Assembly (NCBI GenBank): GCA_020634515.1
Contig: JACKBL010000001.1
Span: forward strand, 806,001-870,000
DNA length: 64,000 nucleotides
Origin: Ardenticatenales bacterium
Lineage (GTDB): Bacteria; Chloroflexota; Anaerolineae; Promineifilales; Promineifilaceae
Direction: 5' to 3'
A program made the translations under genes and the position numbers. Below the pieces are notes generated by a model, which was not told the DNA's origin, searched no databases, and saw only the letters and a list, made by a program, of their open reading frames with translations. Positions 25,400 through 33,489 of this stretch are shown in pieces. Within the stretch, counting starts at the first letter, position 1, and each line of letters opens with the position of its first letter.

Positions 25400-26284
25400 T
25401 CAGATTGGCTCATTCCCCGAGAATGAACCAATCTTGGGGGTGTTCTGATACGATGGATCCGGTGTGCCGACGGCGAACACTTCCCTTTCAAAAAACCAGC
25501 GGAAAGGCGGCACGTCAAAAGCAAGCCGACGCAGCCCCGCCATCAAAAAATTCTCCTGCCGATTTTGCGGCGGCGAGTCCAGCCAGACACGCGCGCGAAA
25601 CCCCGCCGCCGTCAGTGCCTGTCGCATACTGCGTATATCTTGTTCGTTAACGTGCACATCCTGATTCACGGGCGTGATCGCTCGCGGATCTTTGGGGTAA
25701 TTGTGTCCCTGCCCCATTAAGGTGCGTACGGCGCGCACCACGGGATAAGCATATTGGTCATACCACCGGTTAGGCGCGGTGTGGATGATGAAGCGACCTT
25801 CTGGTTTCAGCACGCGCCGCACTTCCAACATGGCCGCGTGAAGTTCCCACGGATAGAGATGCTCCACGACGTCGAACATCAACACGCGGTCGAAATAAGC
25901 ATCGGGAAAGGGGAGTTTCTTGGCATCGGCGCGGCAGACGCTGCTGCGCAAATGAGGCTTGCCCGCGCGCATCAACGACGTTTTCTCATCCAGGATCGCT
26001 TGCAGCGTCATGCGCGCCGCCACTTCTGCGTAATCCATTCCGTGCGCTTCTACCCCCATGCGCATACAATGGCGGACAATCTCGCCGCGCCCGCACCCCA
26101 CATCCAGCAGCTTCATCCCTGGAGTCACTTCCGCTACGGCAAATGCCTCGTCCAGGCGGCGTGAAAGATGCTTCCCCTCCGATTCCAGAAAAACATCGTA
26201 TCCCTCGCAGGCGGTGAGGAAATACTCTTCCGTGTAGAGTGTGGATGGGAGGGATTTCAGTTGCTGATCGTCTTGTGTCGTCAT
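25400..26284 (-). CDS. Class I SAM-dependent methyltransferase
   Basis: Methyltransferase of 294 aa from the ATG at 26284 (MTTQDDQQLKS). Motif I LLDVGCGRGEIV is at residues 59-70; an acidic motif II lies in GMDYAE, and VLMFDVVEHLYPWE followed by LEVRRVLKPEGRFIIHTAPN are the usual post-I motifs of Methyltransf_11-type enzymes. The acceptor cannot be predicted. A near-consensus sigma-70 promoter sits immediately upstream with the -10 box 7 nt before the ATG, so the message should be leaderless. The stop lies beside family C repeat. Confidence 0.85.
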   Translation of the reverse strand: MTTQDDQQLKSLPSTLYTEEYFLTACEGYDVFLESEGKHLSRRLDEAFAVAEVTPGMKLLDVGCGRGEIVRHCMRMGVEAHGMDYAEVAARMTLQAILDEKTSLMRAGKPHLRSSVCRADAKKLPFPDAYFDRVLMFDVVEHLYPWELHAAMLEVRRVLKPEGRFIIHTAPNRWYDQYAYPVVRAVRTLMGQGHNYPKDPRAITPVNQDVHVNEQDIRSMRQALTAAGFRARVWLDSPPQNRQENFLMAGLRRLAFDVPPFRWFFEREVFAVGTPDPSYQNTPKIGSFSGNEPI

Positions 26285-26291
26285 TGGCGGC

Positions 26292-26320
26292 ATTATAGAA
26301 CAGCAGAGAATGAGCGTCAA
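26292..26320 (-). promoter_or_regulatory. Near-consensus sigma-70 promoter, leaderless
   Basis: On the minus strand TTGACG (26320-26315), a 17-nt spacer and TATAAT (26297-26292). The transcription start should fall on or next to the A of the methyltransferase ATG at 26284. Confidence 0.8.
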
Positions 26321-26469
26321 AGAAGTCTGGCTCTTTCGGACTGGCGATGAAATGAGAGGCCGGAACCTGGCGTCTGGGGCGCGGAGGCTTCAGCCGGCAC
26401 ACATTTGGGGATGGATCCGGTTAAGGCATGGACTGCGATCCCCAAATAGGGATTGCGCCAGACTTGAAT

Positions 26470-26575
26470 AAGGCCAATCCAGAAAAATATCGATCCGGAA
26501 AAGGCGCGATTTTCTGGATTGACTTGAGGATTTTTCGGTATGGAATAGGATCATTCAAATTCCGACAAAGCCTGA
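26470..26575 (+). repeat. Repeat family D, copy 1
   Basis: A stretch starting AGGCCAATCCAGAAAAATAT, containing GATCCGGAAAAGGCGCGATT, and ending TTCAAATTCCGA. An inverted, slightly shorter copy is at 53849-53945. The rest of the 415-nt gap between the methyltransferase and the sigma gene shows nothing else apart from the sigma promoter. Confidence 0.8.
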
Positions 26576-26683
26576 GATGCGAATTGCATCCGATTAGGAA
26601 AATCGGCGTACGGATGCGCTCTTGGCTACTCGGCCCGTTGCCTGAGCCTTTAATCCGTTGCCTGAAGTGAAGAAAATCTGGTA

Positions 26684-26707
26684 GAACTTTTGCTGAATTC
26701 CTGCGTA
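26684..26707 (+). promoter_or_regulatory. Candidate ECF-type promoter
   Basis: GAACTTTT (from 26684) and CGTATA (from 26704) are separated by 16 nt counting from GAAC to CGTA. This resembles the GGAAC...CGT pattern recognised by ECF sigma factors and lies 29 nt before the ECF sigma gene, suggesting autoregulation. Confidence 0.4.
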
Positions 26708-26735
26708 TACATGGTAGAACGTCAGGAGAGAATAC

Positions 26736-27311
26736 GTGAACGAGGAACAACTCTGGCTGGAACAAGCCCGTTTGGGTGATAAGGTTGCGTTTGGCAAGCT
26801 GGTTGAAGCGTACCAGACACCCGTCTATAACCTGGCCTACCGCATGTTAAATAATGCTGGCGAGGCAGAGGAGGCGGCGCAAGAAGCGTTTATCCGCGCC
26901 TATACGCGGCTGGACAGCTACAATCCGGCGCACAAGTTCAGTACGTGGATGTTGTCCATCACGTCGAACTATTGCATTGACTTGATCCGCAAGCGGCGCG
27001 CTGTTCTCCTTTCCATTGACGAACCACTGCCTGCTCATCCGGCGCTGCAATCCGATAAGGCGAAGGCCCCGGAAAGGCAAGTGGTGGTTGATGAGCAACA
27101 GCAGTTGGTGCAGTCATTGTTAGCGGAACTGCCGGAGGATTACCGGCAAGCGGTCGTTCTCCGCTACTGGTATGAGATGTCTTACGAAGAGATTGCGGAA
27201 ACGATGCAAACAACGGTCAGCGCCATCAAATCCCGCCTGTTTCGCGCCCGTCGTCAATTGGCGGAAGTTGGCATGGCTATGGGTATGTCGCCGGAAGTGG
27301 AGTATGCCTGA
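26736..27311 (+). CDS. ECF-type RNA polymerase sigma factor
   Basis: Alternative sigma factor of the extracytoplasmic-function group, 191 aa. Region 2 contains YNLAYRMLNNAGEAEEAAQE and FIRAYTRLDSYNPAHKFSTW; region 4 contains LPEDYRQAVVLRYWYEMSYE and the HTH IAETMQTTVSAIKSRLFRAR. It starts with GTG at 26736, with GGAG 8 nt upstream. Its stop overlaps the start of the next gene by one base (TGATG), the usual arrangement with an anti-sigma partner. A candidate ECF promoter lies just upstream. Confidence 0.93.
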   Translation: MNEEQLWLEQARLGDKVAFGKLVEAYQTPVYNLAYRMLNNAGEAEEAAQEAFIRAYTRLDSYNPAHKFSTWMLSITSNYCIDLIRKRRAVLLSIDEPLPAHPALQSDKAKAPERQVVVDEQQQLVQSLLAELPEDYRQAVVLRYWYEMSYEEIAETMQTTVSAIKSRLFRARRQLAEVGMAMGMSPEVEYA

Positions 27312-27952
27312 TGCCGGCACAAAACAACGGTCATCACAATGGTAGTAGCGGAAAGGTGTATTTGAATAAATCGCTTCATGGGAAGACTCTTATGATGAAT
27401 ATGGAAGAGCGGATTTATGAAATGATGATGGATGCGCTCGATGGTCAGCTTGCAGACAACGACAGGCTAGAACTGGAGGCTCACCTGCGCGCGCGTCCTG
27501 ATCTGGCACGGGAGTGGCGTCTGCTGCAAAGTGTCGATGCGCTGCTGCGGCAAACGCCGCCACTCAGCCCGGCAGCCGGTTTCGCGGAACGAACGCTGGC
27601 TCGTCTCCCCCACAGCCGCCAACGCGTTTGGGCGCTGACCACGGCTTACCTGATCTTGTTGGTGGCCGGTCTGCTGCCTTTAGGAGCCATCATCTGGTTT
27701 GTGGCGATGTTTGGTGAGGCATTGGTCAGGCCGAGTCTCTGGCGCGGCGTGGCGCAAATGTTGGCGGTGGTTTTGCGGGTAGGGCAGACGGCGCTTGCCG
27801 GCATGTGGCAAGTGTTCCTGGCACTAGGCCAGCGAGCCGGCGAACAACCCGGAATGTGGGGCTGGCTGTTTGTGATGGTCGGCATGATAGTTTTGTGGCG
27901 CGGCGTGTATCAACAGGTCATGCAGCAGCCACAGACTGATTGGGTTGATTAG
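27311..27952 (+). CDS. Probable membrane anti-sigma factor without zinc-finger motif
   Basis: 213-aa protein coupled to the ECF sigma gene. The N-terminal 110 residues are cytoplasmic and include ALDGQLADNDRLELEAHLRA and EWRLLQSVDALLRQTPP, which resemble the anti-sigma domain, but the HxxxCxxC zinc motif is absent. Two hydrophobic stretches follow: TAYLILLVAGLLPLGAIIWF and MWGWLFVMVGMIVLW. The start could also be one of the later Met residues (MMNMEER). The position in the operon and the topology support an anti-sigma role; this is inferred. Confidence 0.72.
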   Translation: MPAQNNGHHNGSSGKVYLNKSLHGKTLMMNMEERIYEMMMDALDGQLADNDRLELEAHLRARPDLAREWRLLQSVDALLRQTPPLSPAAGFAERTLARLPHSRQRVWALTTAYLILLVAGLLPLGAIIWFVAMFGEALVRPSLWRGVAQMLAVVLRVGQTALAGMWQVFLALGQRAGEQPGMWGWLFVMVGMIVLWRGVYQQVMQQPQTDWVD

Positions 27953-27960
27953 GACTGGCG

Positions 27961-28022
27961 ACGAACCCTTCGAGCGTATCCGTCAATTCCCGAGCGAAGC
28001 CTTTATTAACGGATGCGCCCTT
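27961..28022. repeat. Repeat family B, copy 3 (partial)
   Basis: AACCCTTCGAGCGTATCCGT...TTAACGGATGCGCCC matches the right half of family B. The rest of the 309-nt gap before the next gene holds a short hairpin (arms TGACGATG and CATCGTCA, 28027-28060) and nothing else recognised. Confidence 0.75.
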
Positions 28023-28261
28023 AGGGGTGACGATGAAATAAAGTACGGAATGGCATCGTCAGTTTGAAGGAACGGGAAGGAAGCAACTTCGTTGTCTTAT
28101 TTAATTCCGTTCATTAGCAACAGGACACTGGCGTTTTTGGCGTGAAGGCTGCTGTTGGTTCACAGATGGGCTTTGACCCGACCAAAAGCGGCGATTCCGA
28201 TCACCCTATGTGGATTCCGCCCGACTCGAGTGAGCAAACATCTTGCTCCACGGAGATAACG

Positions 28262-29350
28262 ATGATGAAACGACTAAGCATTGTATTGGTACTTTTGCTC
28301 CTGTTGGCCTTGCCAGGACTGGCGCTGGCGGCCCCCACCTTCACGGAAACGGTGATCCCGTCTGATGAGACGGTGAACAAGGACTTGCAGGTGTTTAGCG
28401 ACAACCTGACGGTAGAGGCCGGGGCCAGGGTGAACGGGAATGTGACTGTTTTGGGTGGCAATGCGGAGATTGCCGGCATCGTCAACGGCGACGTGACCAT
28501 CATGGGTGGCAACCTGCGTCTGGATGGTCCCGTTAGCGGCGACCTGGCTGTTTTTGGCGGTAATCTGACCATTGGCGCGAATGCCAGCCTCGAAGGCGAC
28601 TGCGTTTCTTTGGGCGGCAACATCACCACGGAAGAAGGCGCGACCATCAGTTGTGCCGGCACAGCCGACTTTCACCTGCCCTTCCTCAACGGCACGGCCG
28701 GCTCCGCCGCTTCGGGAGCGGGTGATGGAACTCACGTGCGCGTGAACCCATCCCACACCGCCGGACGTATCGCCGGCCTCCTCGGGCGCACCCTGTTGAT
28801 GAGTGGCCTTGCCTGGGTTATCGCTACTGCCTTGGTCTCCCACCTGCAAAACATGAAACGGGTCGCCCAGGAGCGCATGGCGGTCAGCGGCGTCGTCGGG
28901 TTGCTCACCACCGCGGCGGTAGCCTCCTTGGGAGCCATCATCGCCATCATCTCCGCGCTGCTGACGCTGGTCTGCATTGGCTTGCTCGGCTTCCCCATTC
29001 TGTTCATCATGGCCGGCGTCTTCGCCCTGGCGGGGGCGATTGGCTGGATCGTGATGGGCAGCATTCTCGGTGAACGTCTGCTGCGCAACCGGCCGATGAA
29101 GGGAGACAGGCTGGTGAATACGACCGTTGCCGGCACAGCCCTGCTCACATTCGGCCTCGGTGTCTTGCAACTGCTGCCCATCTTCCTTGTCGTGCCCATT
29201 CTGGCCGGCGTTACCAGCTTCGTCGTCTTCAGCATCGGCCTGGGCGCAGTCACGTTGACGCTATTTGGCCGCCAGCCCTATCCGGCGGAAACCATCATTG
29301 TTGACAATAACAAGATTGACGACGTGCTGACGACGCTGCCGCCTAGCTAA
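28262..29350 (+). CDS. Exported polymer-forming (bactofilin-like) membrane protein
   Basis: 362-aa protein from ATG 28262, with GGAG 7-8 nt upstream. A signal peptide (MMKRLSIVLVLLLLLALPG followed by LALA) leads to a right-handed beta-helix-like region at residues 30-130, made of short repeats such as GNVTVLGGNAEIAG and GDVTIMGGNLRLDG, characteristic of bactofilin/polymer-forming proteins. Four hydrophobic segments follow (residues 175-345). Bactofilins are usually cytoplasmic, so an exported version fused to a membrane domain is a distinct arrangement seen in envelope proteins of unknown role. A good terminator follows. An open frame extends upstream to 28142 but has no signal for use. Confidence 0.75.
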   Translation: MMKRLSIVLVLLLLLALPGLALAAPTFTETVIPSDETVNKDLQVFSDNLTVEAGARVNGNVTVLGGNAEIAGIVNGDVTIMGGNLRLDGPVSGDLAVFGGNLTIGANASLEGDCVSLGGNITTEEGATISCAGTADFHLPFLNGTAGSAASGAGDGTHVRVNPSHTAGRIAGLLGRTLLMSGLAWVIATALVSHLQNMKRVAQERMAVSGVVGLLTTAAVASLGAIIAIISALLTLVCIGLLGFPILFIMAGVFALAGAIGWIVMGSILGERLLRNRPMKGDRLVNTTVAGTALLTFGLGVLQLLPIFLVVPILAGVTSFVVFSIGLGAVTLTLFGRQPYPAETIIVDNNKIDDVLTTLPPS

Positions 29351-29378
29351 GAACGAGCTGATCTGGCGTAAAACGAAA

Positions 29379-29404
29379 GGGACACCCACGGGTGTCCCTT
29401 TTTT
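29379..29404 (+). terminator. Rho-independent terminator after bactofilin-like gene
   Basis: Arms GGGACACC and GGTGTCCC separated by 4 nt and followed by TTTTTT, 28 nt after the stop codon. A-rich sequence on the other side may make it bidirectional for the convergent gene. Confidence 0.92.
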
Positions 29405-29432
29405 GTATTTCAGGCCCATGGTCGGGTCGAGT

Positions 29433-30146
29433 CTACATGACTGGCATGGGGGCAGCCTTGCCGTTGAGCTTGTAGGCGATTTGCCCCACAAGCTGCCCGG
29501 AGACAATGCGAATCCACACCGGACCCGCCAGGCTGAGGATGAAGGGGCCGCAGATGGTCACCACGGAGATGGAAATAACCAGGCTGCTGATCATGTTGGC
29601 AAGGATGACGCCCACGCCGGCCATAAACACGTCGTTGAGATTCTCCCGCAGCAGCGCCCAGACTTCGGCAAAGCGAAAACAGGCGGCGAGTTCTCCGGTG
29701 CGGACGTATTGCAGGTTGATGACGGGGCTGAACAGCGCGTAAGCCAGGCCGAGAAGGATGAGAACGCAGGAGAGCAGTATCCAGGTTAGGCCGGCAATGC
29801 CCCCCAGTGCCGCGGCGACATCCTGGTTGTTGGCGCTTAGTGCCGGCAATACCGATACGCCCATACCCACGCAAAACAACAGCCAGAGCGGCGCCGAATA
29901 CACCAGTTTCGCCACGGCTACATTCAGCCCATCGCGTAAAAACTGCCCCCAATCTTCCCAATCAGGCAGCGGTCTTTCCGCGCCGCGCAATACATTGCGC
30001 GTAATCGCCACCTCATACCCCAGGAGCAGCAGCATGGGCAAGAACAACAAAAAGGGAGAGAGCAGCACAATCAACCCCCCAATGATCATCTTTGTCGTCC
30101 ACTGCGGATCTTCTGTAAAATAGGTAAAAGCGTTGCCAATATCCAT
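29433..30146 (-). CDS. DUF4013-type membrane protein
   Basis: 237-aa integral membrane protein with about five hydrophobic segments. The family pattern is visible at the N-terminus: MDIGNAFTYFTEDPQWTTKM followed by a GGL, LLGYEVAITRNVLRGAERPL and PDWEDWGQFLRDGL. ATG 30146 is fixed by GGGAGG 5 nt upstream. Convergent with the bactofilin-like gene. The function of DUF4013 proteins is not known. Confidence 0.75.
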   Translation of the reverse strand: MDIGNAFTYFTEDPQWTTKMIIGGLIVLLSPFLLFLPMLLLLGYEVAITRNVLRGAERPLPDWEDWGQFLRDGLNVAVAKLVYSAPLWLLFCVGMGVSVLPALSANNQDVAAALGGIAGLTWILLSCVLILLGLAYALFSPVINLQYVRTGELAACFRFAEVWALLRENLNDVFMAGVGVILANMISSLVISISVVTICGPFILSLAGPVWIRIVSGQLVGQIAYKLNGKAAPMPVM

Positions 30147-30257
30147 GTTTCCTCCCGATTGTGCCGGCAGTTTGCCGCGAAAATCCACCAAATGGCGATT
30201 CAATGCCGGCATCCTGCGCGTTTCCCATCAATGAAAGCAAGTAACTATTCACCACCA

Positions 30258-30340
30258 TCTTCCCGGAAGCTGTTTTGATGCTCAATGACTCGAACAATGA
30301 GACGATTTGCGCCTGAAAGTGAGTTTCCGGGAAGGTTTGT
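30258..30340. repeat. Inverted repeat with TTCCCGGAA arms (family E)
   Basis: CTTCCCGGAAGCTGTTTT and GTTTCCGGGAAGG flank a centre with arms CTCATTGT-like that could fold further. A degenerate related piece (GCTTCCGGGAAGG) occurs at about 8670-8690 at the end of the MazG-like gene. Confidence 0.55.
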
Positions 30341-30495
30341 TGGACCATGTCCTAAATGGTCATGAAAACAAAACCACATGCGTGCGAATTGTAAAAGCGG
30401 CCATCCGATTCGTCAATGAGGCGCATTGTCCCCCGGCCACCCTTTCCGCTAAAATGGCCCTGACAACCACCCACCTCCCACCCACGAGGCCCCCC

Positions 30496-31404
30496 ATGCG
30501 TAATCTAACCGCCATACAACGCTTTGGTCGCATTCTCCTCATACTCATTGTCCTACTCTCCCTCGCCTACCTGGTCGCCCGCGTTCTGGCGCGGTCCGCG
30601 CCTGCCCACCCCTGGTTCACCCCGCGCGCGGGCGAACACCATCCGCTCGTCTTTGCCCACCAGGGGGGCGAAAACCTCTGGCCCAGCAACACCATGTTCG
30701 CCTTTGACCAAGCCGCCGCCCTGGGCGTGGATGTGCTGGACAGCGACATGCACATGACGCGGGATGGCGTGCTGGTGCTGATGCACGACGAGACGGTAGA
30801 CCGCACCACCAATGGCACGGGGGCCATCCGCGACATGACGCTGGCGGAGATCGAACAGTTAGACGCAGGCTACAATTTTAGCACGGACGGCGGCCAGACC
30901 TTTCCCTATCGCGGACAAGGGCTGACGGTCCCTACGCTGGAGGCGCTGTTTCAGGCGTACCCGCACATGCGCTTTGGCATTGAGATCAAACAGACGGATC
31001 CCACGCCGACGGCCCAGCGGTTTTGCGCGCTCATTCGCCAATATGAGATGGAAGACCAGGTGTTGGTGAGCAGCTTCCGCCAGGAGAATATGGACGCATT
31101 CCGCGCGACGTGCCCGGAGGTGGCGACCTCCGCGACGGAGGGTGAGGTGCGCTTATTCTACGTGTTGTTTCGCCTGGGATTGAGCGACACGATAACGCCT
31201 CCTTATTATTCGTTCCAGGTCCCGGAGCGCAGCGGCAACATTCACATCCTCACGCCCGCGTTTGTGGCCGCGGCGCAGCGGCGCGGGCTGACGGTGCAGC
31301 CGTGGACGATCAACGAGGTGGAGGATATGCGACGCATTCTGGCTTTGGCGGTGGACGGGATCAACACAGACAACCCGGACAGGCTGCTGGATTTGTTAAA
31401 ATAG
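30496..31404 (+). CDS. Glycerophosphodiester phosphodiesterase family protein
   Basis: TIM-barrel phosphodiesterase of 302 aa that hydrolyses glycerophosphodiesters to glycerol-3-phosphate. An N-terminal membrane anchor (ILLILIVLLSLAYLVARVL) places the domain outside the membrane. Catalytic elements: His55 in FAHQGGENLWPSNT, a DSDMHMTRDG segment where many family members have ExD, and His97 in LMHDETVDRTTNGTG. FGIEIKQT and the C-terminal VDGINTDNPDRL also match. ATG 30496 is chosen because upstream frame has no homology. The first acidic residue of the metal site is Asp instead of Glu, a mild deviation. Confidence 0.88.
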   Translation: MRNLTAIQRFGRILLILIVLLSLAYLVARVLARSAPAHPWFTPRAGEHHPLVFAHQGGENLWPSNTMFAFDQAAALGVDVLDSDMHMTRDGVLVLMHDETVDRTTNGTGAIRDMTLAEIEQLDAGYNFSTDGGQTFPYRGQGLTVPTLEALFQAYPHMRFGIEIKQTDPTPTAQRFCALIRQYEMEDQVLVSSFRQENMDAFRATCPEVATSATEGEVRLFYVLFRLGLSDTITPPYYSFQVPERSGNIHILTPAFVAAAQRRGLTVQPWTINEVEDMRRILALAVDGINTDNPDRLLDLLK

Positions 31405-31424
31405 GGCGGCTATGGTTTTTCCGT

Positions 31425-31454
31425 TTGCCTGGGGCTGTTGTTCTGCGTTAGAAT
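31425..31454 (+). promoter_or_regulatory. Promoter of fmt, leaderless arrangement
   Basis: TTGCCT (31425-31430), 18-nt spacer and TAGAAT (31449-31454), followed after only GCCGGC by the ATG at 31461. The TGCCGGCA palindrome overlaps the -10 box and the start codon. Confidence 0.5.
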
Positions 31455-31460
31455 GCCGGC

Positions 31461-32399
31461 ATGACCACCTACCGCATCCTCTTCATGGGTACGCCCGCCT
31501 TCGCCGTGCCCGCCTTGCAAGCCCTTCTTGCTACCCAGCAAGTCGTCGGCGTCGTCACGCAGCCTGACCGCCCTGCCGGACGCGGCCAGCACATGCAACC
31601 CTCTCCCGTCAAACAGGCCGCCCTTGCCGCCGATGTGCCCATCTACCAGCCCAAATCGCTGCGCCCCGAAGCGGCGGCTCACCCTCTACGCGACTGGCAG
31701 CCGGACGCCATCGTCGTAGCCGCCTTTGGGCAGCTATTGCGCCCCCACGTTCTCGATTTGCCGCCGTTGGGCTGCATCAACGTCCATGCCTCCCTCCTCC
31801 CCCGCTGGCGCGGCGCATCGCCCATTCAGCACGCCCTCCTCGCCGGCGACGCGCAGACGGGCGTCAGCCTCATGCGCATGGACGTGGGCCTGGACACGGG
31901 ACCGGTATACGTGCAGAAGGCCATCCCCATTGCCCCGGACGAGACGGCGGCCACCCTGCACGACCGGTTGGCGGCGTTGGGCGGGCAAATGCTGGCCGAC
32001 AACCTGGGCGACATCCTCGCCGGGCGGCTGGCGGCCACGCCGCAGCCGGATGCCGGCATTGCCTACGCGCCCATGATCAAGAAAGAAGATGGTCGCCTGG
32101 ATTGGGCGCAGCCGGCAATCATGCTGGAGCGGCGCGTGCGTGCCATGACGCCGTGGCCGGGGGCGTTCACCACCTGGCGCGGCAAATTGCTGAAGGTGCT
32201 GCGCGCCGGCATGGTCAATGCCGCCGATGTGCCTGCCGGCATTCCCGGGCAAGCGCGTTTGATTGACGGAACCATCGTTGTGGGCACGGGCGTGGATGGA
32301 TTGGCGCTGCATCAGGTGCAGCTTGCCGGCAAACGCCCCGCCGACATGGCTGATTTTTTGCGCGGTCATCCCGATTTTGCCGGCAGTATCCTGGAATGA
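31461..32399 (+). CDS. fmt: Methionyl-tRNA formyltransferase
   Basis: Transfers a formyl group from 10-formyl-THF to initiator Met-tRNA, 312 aa. N-terminal YRILFMGTPAFAVPALQALL is diagnostic; the active-site segment is CINVHASLLPRWRGASPIQ with Asn107 and His109, and MRMDVGLDTGPVY contains the catalytic Asp. The C-terminal OB-like domain includes RAMTPWPGAFTTW. It starts a same-strand run with the ketopantoate reductase and aldolase genes (4-nt gap, then 14-nt overlap). def, its frequent partner, is not present. Confidence 0.96.
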   Translation: MTTYRILFMGTPAFAVPALQALLATQQVVGVVTQPDRPAGRGQHMQPSPVKQAALAADVPIYQPKSLRPEAAAHPLRDWQPDAIVVAAFGQLLRPHVLDLPPLGCINVHASLLPRWRGASPIQHALLAGDAQTGVSLMRMDVGLDTGPVYVQKAIPIAPDETAATLHDRLAALGGQMLADNLGDILAGRLAATPQPDAGIAYAPMIKKEDGRLDWAQPAIMLERRVRAMTPWPGAFTTWRGKLLKVLRAGMVNAADVPAGIPGQARLIDGTIVVGTGVDGLALHQVQLAGKRPADMADFLRGHPDFAGSILE

Positions 32400-32403
32400 A
32401 GCG

Positions 32404-33489
32404 ATGAAGATTCTCGTTTTTGGCGCGGGCGCCGTGGGAAGCTACCTCGGCGCAAAACTGATGGAAGCCGGCCACGCCGTCACCCTGGTTTGCCGTCCCC
32501 TTGCGGCGGAAGCCATCACCCATCATGGCCTGACCATCATGCCCACAAAGGACGCGGAGCGGCCCGTGGCGGTCCATCCTCGCGTAGTCACCTCGCTGCG
32601 GCAGGCAATGATGCCCGAACCGCAATACGATCTGGTCATTCCGGCCATGAAGTCATATGACGTGGATACGGCGATCAACGAACTGGCTGCCTTTTATCCA
32701 CAGGTCCCGTGGCTGCTGACCGTGCAAAATGGCATTGGCCTTGAAGAAAAGTTCATGGGCCAGTTTGGCGCGCAGCGGGTCGTGGCGGGTTCGGTGACAA
32801 TCCCGCTGAATTTGCAGGCCGCCAACGTGATCAAGCCGGAGCGGAGTGACCGCGGCGTGGCCGTGGCTCCCGTACGGCAGGGGCAGGACGTGCGTCAATG
32901 GCGCGACCTGCTACAAACGGCGGGCATCAACTGCGTGCTCACCCCGGATCATCGCACACTGAAGTGGTCCAAGGCGCTGTTGAACATGGTAGGCAATGCT
33001 ACGGCGGCCATCCTCAACAGGCATCCGCGTATTGTTTATGATTATCGGCCTACTTTCGAGCTGGAAGTGGCGATGCTAAAGGAGGCATTGGCCGTGATGA
33101 AGAAGCAGGGGATCAGGTCGATTGATCTGCCTGGCTCGCCTACGCGGAAGTTGGCCTGGGCCGTACGTTATCTGCCCCGTGAACTGCTACAACCGCTGCT
33201 GGCGCGGGCGGTTGGTTCCGGGCGGGGGAATAAATTGCCTTCTTTTCAGATTGATTTGAATGCCGGCAAAACCGTCAACGAAGTCCTCTATCACAATGGG
33301 GCTGTGGCGCAGGTGGGCAAAACCCTGGGCATTCCCACGCCCGTCAACGCGGCGCTGACGAGCGTGCTGCTGCGGTTGGCGCGGGGCGAGCTGGAGCGGG
33401 AAGCGTTCAGCGGTAGCCCTAAGGCGCTGTTGCGCGCGGTGCAGCGGTTCCGCCAGCAGGAGGAAGGGGAAGCAAATGCGCGTGGATGA
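32404..33489 (+). CDS. Ketopantoate reductase family protein
   Basis: NADPH-dependent 2-dehydropantoate 2-reductase type protein of 361 aa; the reaction makes pantoate for coenzyme A. Rossmann motif VFGAGAVGSYLGAKL opens the protein; VQNGIGLEE, KWSKALLNMVGNATAA with the catalytic Lys, and the C-terminal LPSFQIDLNAGKTVNEVLY followed by VAQVGKTLGIPTPVN fit PanE/ApbA. It is about 50 residues longer than E. coli PanE, mainly between the two domains, so a different 2-oxo acid substrate is possible. It starts 4 nt after fmt and overlaps the aldolase gene by 14 nt. Confidence 0.88.
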   Translation: MKILVFGAGAVGSYLGAKLMEAGHAVTLVCRPLAAEAITHHGLTIMPTKDAERPVAVHPRVVTSLRQAMMPEPQYDLVIPAMKSYDVDTAINELAAFYPQVPWLLTVQNGIGLEEKFMGQFGAQRVVAGSVTIPLNLQAANVIKPERSDRGVAVAPVRQGQDVRQWRDLLQTAGINCVLTPDHRTLKWSKALLNMVGNATAAILNRHPRIVYDYRPTFELEVAMLKEALAVMKKQGIRSIDLPGSPTRKLAWAVRYLPRELLQPLLARAVGSGRGNKLPSFQIDLNAGKTVNEVLYHNGAVAQVGKTLGIPTPVNAALTSVLLRLARGELEREAFSGSPKALLRAVQRFRQQEEGEANARG

